A DNA stretch of 64,000 bases from Pseudomonas sp. S30 (GTDB lineage: Bacteria; Pseudomonadota; Gammaproteobacteria; Pseudomonadales; Pseudomonadaceae): the NCBI RefSeq assembly GCF_016518545.1, contig NZ_JACVTO010000003.1, forward strand, positions 62,001-126,000. The letters are read 5' to 3'. Of the stretch, positions 57,495-64,000 are shown piece after piece. The position numbers and the translations under genes were made by a program. Below the pieces are notes generated by a model. That model saw nothing but the letters and a program-made list of their open reading frames with translations, did no database searches and was not told the DNA's origin. Each line of letters opens with the position of its first letter. The first letter of the stretch is position 1.

Positions 57495-60121
57495 GACTTG
57501 CTGCTCTTGCCCTTGCGCGGCGCGCCGGACTTCGACGGCCCCTTGCGATGCTTGGTCTTGCCCGACGCCTTGGCGCCCTTCTCGGTCTTGGTGGAAGCGT
57601 GCGTGCGGGCATCGCCCATCAGCGCCTTCTTCATTTCACGACTCTTGCGCACCTCGGCGTTGCGCTGCACGGCATCCTTGGGGAAGTAGGCGTCGGCAGC
57701 CTCGCTCTTGCGGCTGCGCGGCTTGGGCGAAATGCGCGCCTCGGTCGCCGGCGCTTCCTCGGCCTTGGCGGTGGCCTTGGTGCTGCTCTTGGCGCTGCTT
57801 TTACCACCGCTCTTGGCGGCAGCGGCAGGCTCGGCGGTTTCGTTGCGCCCCTTGCGCCCCACCGGCGCCTTGATCGCGGCCTCGGACAGCTCGAAGTCGA
57901 TCTTGCGCTGCTCCAGGTCGACCCGCATGACCTTCACTTCGATGCTGTCGCCCAGGCGGAAGCTGCGCCCGGTACGCTCGCCGGCCAGGCGGTGGTGCAC
58001 GGCGTCGAAGTGGTAGTAGTCGCCAGGCAATGCGCTGACGTGCACCAGGCCTTCGACGTAGATGTCGGTCAGTTCGATGAACAGGCCGAACCCGGTCACG
58101 GCAGTGATCACGCCGGGGAAGGTCTCGCCGACGCGATCGCGCATGTATTCGCACTTGAGCCAGTTGACCACGTCGCGGGTGGCCTCGTCGGCGCGGCGTT
58201 CGGTCATCGAGCACTGCTCGCCCATCTGCTCCAGGGCGTTTTCGTCGTACGGGTAGATACGCGCCTTGGGAATGGTCATGGCCCCGGCGCGCTTGACGTG
58301 CGGCGTGTCCATCTTCGAGCGGATCACGCTGCGGATGGCGCGGTGCACCAGCAGGTCGGGGTAGCGACGGATCGGCGAGGTGAAGTGGGTGTAGGCCTCG
58401 TAGTTCAGGCCGAAGTGGCCATTGTTCTCGACGCTGTACACCGCCTGGCTCAGCGAGCGCAGCATGACGGTCTGGATCAGGTGGAAGTCCGGACGACCGG
58501 AAATGCTCGCCAGCAGCGCCTGGTAGTCCTTCGGCGAAGGCTCCTTGCCCTTGTGCAGGGACAGGCCCAGCTCGCCGAGGAAGGCACGCAGCTTCTCCAG
58601 ACGCTCCGGCGGCGGGCCGTCATGGACGCGGTACAACGATGGCACGTTGTGCTTCTGCAGGAACTCGGCGGTGGCCACGTTGGCCGCCAGCATGCATTCC
58701 TCGATCAGCTTGTGGGCGTCGTTGCGCACGGTCGGACGGATTTCGTCGATCTTGCGGTCTTCACCGAAGATGATCCGGGTTTCCTGGGTCTCGAAGTCGA
58801 TGGCGCCGCGGGTGTGGCGGGCGTCGACCAGCACCTTGTACAGGGCATAGAGGGACTTGAGGTCCGGCAGCACCGCGCTGTATTCCTCGCGCAGGGCCTT
58901 GCCCTCGCGGGTGCGGGCGTGTTCCAGCATGCTGCTGACCTTGTTGTAGGTCAGGCGGGCATGGGAATGGATGACGCCTTCGTAGAACTGGTAGTCGACC
59001 ATCTGCCCGGACTTGTTGATGGTCATTTCACAGACCATCGCCAGGCGATCCACGTGCGGGTTCAGCGAGCACAGGCCGTTGGACAGCTCTTCGGGGAGCA
59101 TCGGCACCACGCGCTCGGGGAAGTACACCGAGTTGCCGCGCTGCTGCGCCTCGACGTCCAGGGCCGAGCCCAGGCGCACGTAGCTGGACACGTCGGCGAT
59201 GGCCACGTAAAGGCGCCAGCCCCCGGAGAACAGGCGCAGCTTGCCGAGCGGTTCGCAGTAGACGGCGTCGTCGAAGTCGCGGGCATCTTCGCCGTCGATG
59301 GTGACGAACGGCAGGTGGCGCAGGTCGATGCGCTTTTCCTTGTCCTTCTCTTCCACCTCGGAACGGAACTTGCGCGCTTCCTTGATCACGTCCTTGGGCC
59401 AGACGTGAGGAATGTCGTAGCTGCGCAGGGCGACATCGATCTCCATGCCCGGCGCCATGTAGTTGCCGATCACCTCGACCACATCGCCCTGGGGCTGGAA
59501 GCGCGGCGTGGGCCAGTGGGTGATCTTGATCTCCACGAACTGCCCGATCTTCGCACCGCCGTTGCGCCCGGCGGTGACCAGCACTTCCTGCTGGATCTTC
59601 GGGTTGTCGGGGGTCACGTAGCCGATGCCGCCCTCTTCGAAGTAGCGGCCGACCACGCTTTCATGGGCGCGGGAGATGACCTCCACCAGCGCGCCTTCTC
59701 GGCGACCGCGACGGTCCACGCCACTGACCCGGGCCAGGCCGCGGTCGCCGTCGAACACCAGGCGCATCTGCGCCGGACTGAGGAACAGGTCTTCGCTGCC
59801 GTCGTCGGGGATGAGGAAACCGAAGCCGTCACGGTGACCGGACACGCGGCCGCAGATCAGGTCGAGCTTGTCTACCGGGGCATAGGTGCCGCGCCGGGTA
59901 TAGATGAGCTGGCCGTCACGCTCCATGGCGCGCAGTCGTCGGCGCAGGGCTTCGATCTGGTCTTCTTCGCGCAGGCCGAATTCTTCGGCCAGCTCTTCGC
60001 GAGCGGCAGGTTCGCCACGGTCGGCCAGGCGCTGCAGGATCAGCTCACGGCTGGGGATGGGGTTATCGTATTTTTCCGCTTCGCGAGCGGCCTCGGGATC
60101 GAGGGATTGCCAATCGGCCAT
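57491..60121 (-). CDS. rnr: Ribonuclease R
   Basis: 876 residues. Order: N-terminal helix-turn-helix (about 20-85), two cold-shock domains, RNB catalytic domain with DGEDARDFDDAVYCE near 280, the HFTSPIRRYPDLLVHRAI block, an S1 domain (VGETFPGVITAVTGFGLFIEL) and a lysine/alanine/serine-rich tail of about 130 residues. A 3'-5' exoribonuclease that degrades structured RNA and acts in rRNA quality control. Start at 60121 by homology. Coupled to rlmB. Confidence 0.96.
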   Translation of the reverse strand: MADWQSLDPEAAREAEKYDNPIPSRELILQRLADRGEPAAREELAEEFGLREEDQIEALRRRLRAMERDGQLIYTRRGTYAPVDKLDLICGRVSGHRDGFGFLIPDDGSEDLFLSPAQMRLVFDGDRGLARVSGVDRRGRREGALVEVISRAHESVVGRYFEEGGIGYVTPDNPKIQQEVLVTAGRNGGAKIGQFVEIKITHWPTPRFQPQGDVVEVIGNYMAPGMEIDVALRSYDIPHVWPKDVIKEARKFRSEVEEKDKEKRIDLRHLPFVTIDGEDARDFDDAVYCEPLGKLRLFSGGWRLYVAIADVSSYVRLGSALDVEAQQRGNSVYFPERVVPMLPEELSNGLCSLNPHVDRLAMVCEMTINKSGQMVDYQFYEGVIHSHARLTYNKVSSMLEHARTREGKALREEYSAVLPDLKSLYALYKVLVDARHTRGAIDFETQETRIIFGEDRKIDEIRPTVRNDAHKLIEECMLAANVATAEFLQKHNVPSLYRVHDGPPPERLEKLRAFLGELGLSLHKGKEPSPKDYQALLASISGRPDFHLIQTVMLRSLSQAVYSVENNGHFGLNYEAYTHFTSPIRRYPDLLVHRAIRSVIRSKMDTPHVKRAGAMTIPKARIYPYDENALEQMGEQCSMTERRADEATRDVVNWLKCEYMRDRVGETFPGVITAVTGFGLFIELTDIYVEGLVHVSALPGDYYHFDAVHHRLAGERTGRSFRLGDSIEVKVMRVDLEQRKIDFELSEAAIKAPVGRKGRNETAEPAAAAKSGGKSSAKSSTKATAKAEEAPATEARISPKPRSRKSEAADAYFPKDAVQRNAEVRKSREMKKALMGDARTHASTKTEKGAKASGKTKHRKGPSKSGAPRKGKSSKS

Positions 60122-60283
60122 CAGAAGGGGTTCACCTTGGGGTATATAGATAGGAATTCTGGCATAGGCGTATTGAAACCGGAAATGTTCGCCTTGGACA
60201 GCCCCTGCCAGTCGGCTCGGCGAGGGCAATAGGTCCCTGGAATCAATGACTTGAATTTTTCGGAATATTTTTTGATCCGGGGC

Positions 60284-60312
60284 TTTACAGCCATCGGAGG
60301 CGTCCGTATAGT
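60284..60312 (+). promoter_or_regulatory. Sigma-70 promoter of tRNA-Leu
   Basis: -35 TTTACA (60284-60289), 17-base spacer, -10 TATAGT (60307-60312), then a GC-rich discriminator GCGC, typical of stringently controlled stable-RNA promoters. A T-rich stretch lies just upstream at about 60250-60273 (UP-like). Confidence 0.85.
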
Positions 60313-60394
60313 GCGCACCACGACGACGGACAGCCGACGTTGTAGTTGAGATGAAGCCTGATGTAAAGCATCATGTGACCTCGACAGAATGTGT

Positions 60395-60481
60395 GCCCAG
60401 GTGGCGGAATTGGTAGACGCGCTGGTTTCAGGTATCAGTGACTTAACGGTCGTGGAAGTTCGAGTCTTCTCCTGGGCACCA
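60395..60481 (+). tRNA. tRNA-Leu (anticodon CAG)
   Basis: 87 bases including the encoded CCA. Acceptor GCCCAGG pairs with CCTGGGC (60471-60477). Class II long variable arm (GTGACTTAACGGTCGT region); T loop TTCGAGT. The anticodon loop TTCAGGT gives CAG, reading CUG, the main Leu codon in this GC-rich genome. Confidence 0.97.
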
Positions 60482-60484
60482 TAT

Positions 60485-60515
60485 AAAAACCCACTAGCTT
60501 GCTAGTGGGTTTTTT
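60485..60515 (+). terminator. Rho-independent terminator after tRNA-Leu
   Basis: ACCCACTAGC, loop TT, GCTAGTGGGT, then a T-run. AAAAA on the left also makes it usable on the other strand. Confidence 0.95.
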
Positions 60516-60593
60516 CTTGCCTGCGATTTGCCCGCCCGGCCCACCTGCATCGCTGCCCTGCCCTGCGAATTTCCCTCTGCCCAGCCACATGAG

Positions 60594-60607
60594 AAACGAT
60601 TTCGTTT
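60594..60607. promoter_or_regulatory. Inverted repeat upstream of the iron ABC operon
   Basis: AAACGA-TT-TCGTTT, 45-58 bases before the binding-protein ATG. Arm length and sequence resemble LacI/GalR-type operators more than a Fur box. No Fur box with good fit was found here. Confidence 0.4.
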
Positions 60608-60651
60608 ACCATTGTTTCGAAATATGTAGCCGTAAGCGAGGAAGTACCCGC

Positions 60652-61665
60652 ATGAGGATTCGCCCGAAACCGCTGATGCGCACCCTGACCGCCGCCGTCC
60701 TGGGTCTGGTGATCGGCGTACCGGCAGCCCTGGCCGACGCGCCGGTGACGCTGACGATGTACAACGGCCAGCACAAGGAAATCGGCGAAGCCATCGCCAA
60801 GGCCTACGAGGCCAAGACCGGCATCCACATCGATATCCGCAAGGGCAGCAGCAATCAGCTGGCCAGCCAGATCATCGAGGAAGGCGATCGCTCCCCGGCC
60901 GACATCATCTACACCGAAGAATCGCCGCCGCTGAACAACCTCGGCGAGCTGGGCCTGCTGGCCAGGATCGACCAGCCCACCCTGGACATGCTGCCCAAGG
61001 AATACGTCGCGGCCAACGGCACCTGGATGGGCGTGACCGCGCGCACCCGCGTGGTGGTGTACAACCCGAAGAAGATCGACGAGAAGGACCTGCCCACCAC
61101 GGTGATGGACTTCGCCAACCCGGAATGGGACCGTCGCGTCGGCTTCGTGCCTACCAGCGGCGCCTTCCAGGAGCAGGCCGTGGCCATCCTCAAGATGCAC
61201 GGGCGTGAAGCTACCGAAGAATGGCTGACCGGGCTCAAGGCCTTCGGCAAGACCTACACCAACAACATGGTGGCGCTCAAGGCCGTGGAAAAAGGCGAAG
61301 TCGCGGCGGTGCTGGTGAACAACTACTACTGGTATGCCCTGGAACGCGAGCGCGGCAAGCTCGACTCCAAGCTCTACTACCTGGCCGACGGCGATGCCGG
61401 CAACCTGGTGACCATTTCCGGCGCCGGCGCGGTGAAAGCCAGCAAGCATCCCAAAGAGGCCCAGGCGCTGCTCAACTGGATGGCCAGCGAAGAAGGTCAG
61501 CGGGTCATCACCCAGACTACCGCCGAATACCCGCTGCACAAGGGCATGGTGTCCGACCGTGGCCTGAAGCCCTTCGAGGACCTGCGTCCGCCGAAGATCA
61601 GCCCCGCCGACCTGGGCAACGCCGAGGAAGCGCTGGAACTGGAACGCGAGGTCGGTCTGCTCTGA
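60652..61665 (+). CDS. Iron(III) ABC transporter binding protein
   Basis: 337 residues. Signal peptide ending AALA, then VTLTMYNGQHKEIGEAIAKAYEAKTGI as in FbpA/AfuA ferric-binding proteins. Tyrosines near the C-terminal half (NNYYWYALERERGKLDSKLYY) include the likely Fe(III) ligand pair. The start at 60652 gives a normal signal sequence; the frame is open upstream through the terminator. Ends in TGATG with the permease gene. AfuA/FbpA symbols are possible. Confidence 0.9.
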   Translation: MRIRPKPLMRTLTAAVLGLVIGVPAALADAPVTLTMYNGQHKEIGEAIAKAYEAKTGIHIDIRKGSSNQLASQIIEEGDRSPADIIYTEESPPLNNLGELGLLARIDQPTLDMLPKEYVAANGTWMGVTARTRVVVYNPKKIDEKDLPTTVMDFANPEWDRRVGFVPTSGAFQEQAVAILKMHGREATEEWLTGLKAFGKTYTNNMVALKAVEKGEVAAVLVNNYYWYALERERGKLDSKLYYLADGDAGNLVTISGAGAVKASKHPKEAQALLNWMASEEGQRVITQTTAEYPLHKGMVSDRGLKPFEDLRPPKISPADLGNAEEALELEREVGLL

Positions 61666-63230
61666 TGACTGCCGCCGTGCCCGATCCGGCCCTGGTGCGC
61701 TTCGTGCCACGCCGCAAGCGTCCCTCCGTGTGGGTAGTGCTGCCTGTGCTGTGCCTGGTCGCGGCGAGCCTGCTGCCGCTGTTCTACGTGGCCATAAAGG
61801 CCTGGGAAGCCGGCGGGCACGAGGCAATGCGTCTGCTCTGGCGCCCCTTCGTGTGGGACCTGCTGCGCAACACCTTGCTGCTCATGGCCGGCGTGACCCT
61901 CGCCTGCCTGGTGGTCGGCGTGGCGCTGGCCTGGCTGCTCGAACGCAGCGACCTGCGCGGGCGACGCCTGTGGGGCGTGGTGCTGTGCCTGCCGTTCGCG
62001 GTGCCGTCGTTCGTCAGCAGTTTCACCTGGGTGTCGCTGAGCTCGGACTTCGAAGGCCTTGGCGGGGCGATCCTGGTGATGGCGCTGTCCAAGTATCCGC
62101 TGGTGTTCCTGCCGGTGGCGGCGACCCTGCGCAACCTGGACACCTCGCTGGAAGAGTCGGCGCGCACCCTGGGCTGTAGTCGACGTGGCGTTTTCCTCAA
62201 AGTGACCTTGCCGCTACTGTGGCCCAGCATGCTCGGTGGCGGGCTGTTGATCGCCCTGCACATGCTGGTGGAGTTCGGCGCCCTGTCGATCCTCGGCCTG
62301 CAAACCTTCACCACGGCCATCTACCAGCAGTTCGAACTGGAATTCAGCAATGCCAACGCGGCGATGTTGTCGGCCGTGCTGCTGGCGCTGTGCCTGGCCA
62401 TGCTCTGGCTGGAACTGCGGGCGCGCGGCAAGGCTCGGCACGTGCGCATCGGCCAGGGCGTGGCGCGTCGCCCCAAGCCCCAGGCCTTGAAGGGCTGGAG
62501 CGTGCCGGCGCAACTGCTCTGCCTGGGCCTGGTGATACTGGGCAGCGGCATTCCCCTGGCGATGCTAGGCTACTGGCTGAGCGTGGGCGCCTCGGCGGCG
62601 TTCCCGGTGGCGGCCATCGGCAAGGCGCTGCTCACGTCCCTCGGCGTCTCGCTGGGCGGCGCCGGATTCTGCGTGGTGCTGGCACTGCCGATCAGCTTCC
62701 TGGTGGTGCGCTACAAGGGTCGCCTGGCGATCTGGGCCGAGCGCCTGCCCTACCTGCTGCACGCCCTGCCCGGCCTGGTGATCGCCTTGACCCTGGTGTT
62801 CTTCGCCTTGCGCTACGTGCCGGTGCTGTACCAGACCACCGCACTGCTGATCCTGGCCTATGCGCTGCTGTTCCTGCCGCTGGCCCAGGCGCCGGTACGC
62901 ACGGCCCTGAACAAGGCCTCGCCGACCCTGGAAGAAGCGGCCCGCACCCTGGGTGCCAGCAGTTTTGCAGCCTTCTGCCGGGTCACCTTGCCGATCATCT
63001 TTCCGGCCCTGGCCGCTGCTTTCGCCTTGGTCTTCCTGGACGCCATGAAGGAGCTGACCGCGACCCTGCTGCTCAGCCCTACGGGCATGACCACCCTGGC
63101 CACGGAAGTGTGGGCGCACACCGCCAACGTCGAGTTCGCGGCGGCAGCACCCTATGCGGCCTTGTTGATTCTGGTGTCGGGACTGCCGGTTTATCTGCTG
63201 ACCACGCGGATGTACCTGAACCGGGCGTAG
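61665..63230 (+). CDS. Iron(III) ABC transporter permease (FbpB type)
   Basis: 521 residues, two fused permease halves of about six helices each. Two EAA loops are visible: EESARTLGCSRRGVFLKVTLPLL near 165 and EEAARTLGASSFAAFCRVTLPII near 425. One-base overlap with the binding-protein gene. No ATPase gene follows in this window; a minus-strand gene starts the next unit, so FbpC must come from elsewhere. Confidence 0.92.
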   Translation: MTAAVPDPALVRFVPRRKRPSVWVVLPVLCLVAASLLPLFYVAIKAWEAGGHEAMRLLWRPFVWDLLRNTLLLMAGVTLACLVVGVALAWLLERSDLRGRRLWGVVLCLPFAVPSFVSSFTWVSLSSDFEGLGGAILVMALSKYPLVFLPVAATLRNLDTSLEESARTLGCSRRGVFLKVTLPLLWPSMLGGGLLIALHMLVEFGALSILGLQTFTTAIYQQFELEFSNANAAMLSAVLLALCLAMLWLELRARGKARHVRIGQGVARRPKPQALKGWSVPAQLLCLGLVILGSGIPLAMLGYWLSVGASAAFPVAAIGKALLTSLGVSLGGAGFCVVLALPISFLVVRYKGRLAIWAERLPYLLHALPGLVIALTLVFFALRYVPVLYQTTALLILAYALLFLPLAQAPVRTALNKASPTLEEAARTLGASSFAAFCRVTLPIIFPALAAAFALVFLDAMKELTATLLLSPTGMTTLATEVWAHTANVEFAAAAPYAALLILVSGLPVYLLTTRMYLNRA

Positions 63231-63246
63231 TCAGCGAACGCGCGCC

Positions 63247-63678
63247 TCAGTACCCGAGTGCGCGCTTGTCCACAGGCGTATCGGCGACAACGCTCGGTGC
63301 GCGCAACTGCAGCACCGCGAACATCAGCAGTACCACCGCCAGGCCCCAGAGGATCGGCGTCGCGCCCTGGCTGAGCGCGACCATCTGCAGGCCCACCACG
63401 GCCAGGCGCAACAGCGCGTCGAGTCGGCCATTGGCCACCGAGGGCTCGCGCAGGCGTGCCACGCCCCAGCAGACGTAGGCCAGCGCACCCAGGTTGATGA
63501 AGAACATCGACGTGGGGTCGAGCACGCCGAAGTGGCTGCCCAGCCCCAGCCAGGCGTCGAGCCCGGCGAACAACTGCAAGGCCCAGGCGCTCAGCACCGG
63601 GATGGCGAATGGCAGCGTGGCCACGATGTCGTAGACCGCCCCCAGGCGGACGAGTGTGGCGTAACGGGACTGACTCAC
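63247..63678 (-). CDS. Small integral membrane protein
   Basis: 143 residues from a GTG start with GGAGGT eleven bases upstream. Four hydrophobic helices: about 12-35, 48-70, 85-105 and 107-125. No family recognised with confidence. The GTGA overlap with the upstream SDR gene shows translational coupling. Confidence 0.75.
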   Translation of the reverse strand: MSQSRYATLVRLGAVYDIVATLPFAIPVLSAWALQLFAGLDAWLGLGSHFGVLDPTSMFFINLGALAYVCWGVARLREPSVANGRLDALLRLAVVGLQMVALSQGATPILWGLAVVLLMFAVLQLRAPSVVADTPVDKRALGY

Positions 63679-64000
63679 GGGCAAACCTCCAGATCGATGC
63701 GTTCGAGAAGATGTCTGATTTCGTAGAACTGCCCCGATTGCAGGGCGATGGCGTGACGTTTCGCCAGCAGGTCGACGATCTGCTGGGCGCGTTGCTCGGG
63801 GCTGACGATGTACCCCTCCTGCGTCGAGCGCTCGCGCAGCGCCACCAGCTCGGGGAAACGTTCGTCGGCCTGGAGGATGGTCTGGGCGACGGTGGTGTCG
63901 ACGTTGCACAACCCCAGTACGGCGAAGAACACGTCCGGGTTTTCCAGGTGATACACCTTGGCCAGCGCGTTGAGCGCAGCCTTGGAGACACTGTAGGAGA
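63675..64000 (-). CDS. Short-chain dehydrogenase, C-terminal part (5' truncated by window)
   Basis: The frame is open to the window edge; about 107 residues are visible. It opens SYSVSKAALNAL, the catalytic Y-x3-K of an SDR, followed by the helix and LGLCNVDTTVAQTIL, where other SDRs have the PG-x-V-x-T segment. The N-terminal Rossmann part lies outside. Overlaps the next gene by four bases (GTGA). Substrate unknown. Confidence 0.8.
   Translation of the reverse strand, partial: SYSVSKAALNALAKVYHLENPDVFFAVLGLCNVDTTVAQTILQADERFPELVALRERSTQEGYIVSPEQRAQQIVDLLAKRHAIALQSGQFYEIRHLLERIDLEVCP

Noticed and set aside
57548..60232. Open frame of about 890 codons on the plus strand opposite rnr
   Set aside because: It is the mirror of a highly conserved RNase R gene in GC-rich DNA; composition is Ala/Gly/His/Val-rich with no domain, signal or RBS.
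60395..60515. tRNA-Leu 3' end as an integration (att) site
   Set aside because: No integrase, no direct repeat of the tRNA end and ordinary core genes on both sides.

Overview
The window reads as chromosome of a fluorescent pseudomonad of the Pseudomonas putida group. The basis is high GC, dense short-spaced operons, and a gene order I recognise from that group: retS, cob cluster, copper receptor, cycA, urt operon, cbpA/cbpM, liv operon, pncB-nadE, azurin, rpsF-rpsR-rplI-dnaB, rlmB-rnr, tRNA-Leu, iron ABC genes. No transposase, integrase, phage structural gene or CRISPR array was seen. Species assignment from gene order is inference.

Layout. 1-968: 3' end of a RetS-type hybrid kinase. 990-3063: an uncharacterised minus-strand operon of three mutually similar genes behind a perfect 13-bp-arm palindrome. 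3114-10634: aerobic-type cobalamin cluster, cobG-H-I-J leftward and cobL-cbiD-cobK rightward. 10789-12105: NfeD/SPFH membrane pair. 12200-17149: copper block (two DUF2946 proteins, PCu(A)C chaperone, OprC-type receptor, PepSY protein). 17375-18781: amino-acid permease. 18820-19310: a small DUF3077-like gene with a coupled 20-codon ORF and a structured, C4-RNA-like leader. 19471-25730: urea ABC transporter urtABCDE with a sigma-54 promoter and NtrC-like sites, then an acetyltransferase.

25813-31458: stress block (cysteine-less thioredoxin fold, CbpM/CbpA, Hsp70-like ATPase, AI-2E exporter family, PsiF, OsmE, ferritin-like protein). 31709-37245: AsmA, a secreted 15-residue repeat protein, TetR regulator, AGE-type epimerase, SDR. 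37246-37858: gene-free stretch with five DnaA-box-like 9-mers. 37859-42955: branched-chain amino-acid ABC operon livJHMGF read leftward from a near-perfect sigma-54 promoter. 43409-45445: pncB-nadE NAD salvage. 45499-49576: FecI/FecR/TonB-receptor iron system with a Fur box. 49672-50195: azurin with an ANR-like site. 50479-60121: ygiQ, dnaB, rplI, a membrane protein, rpsR, rpsF, rlmB, rnr. 60284-60515: tRNA-Leu(CAG) with promoter and terminator. 60652-63230: iron(III) ABC binding protein and permease. 63247-64000: small membrane protein and a truncated SDR.

How parts fit together. Two nitrogen-source importers (urt, liv) both carry -24/-12 promoters, suggesting shared RpoN/NtrC control. Metal handling recurs (copper block, azurin, FecIR receptor, iron ABC). 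The least explained elements are the three-paralog operon, the switch-like leader at 19191-19310, the DnaA-box cluster and the cysteine-free thioredoxin fold.
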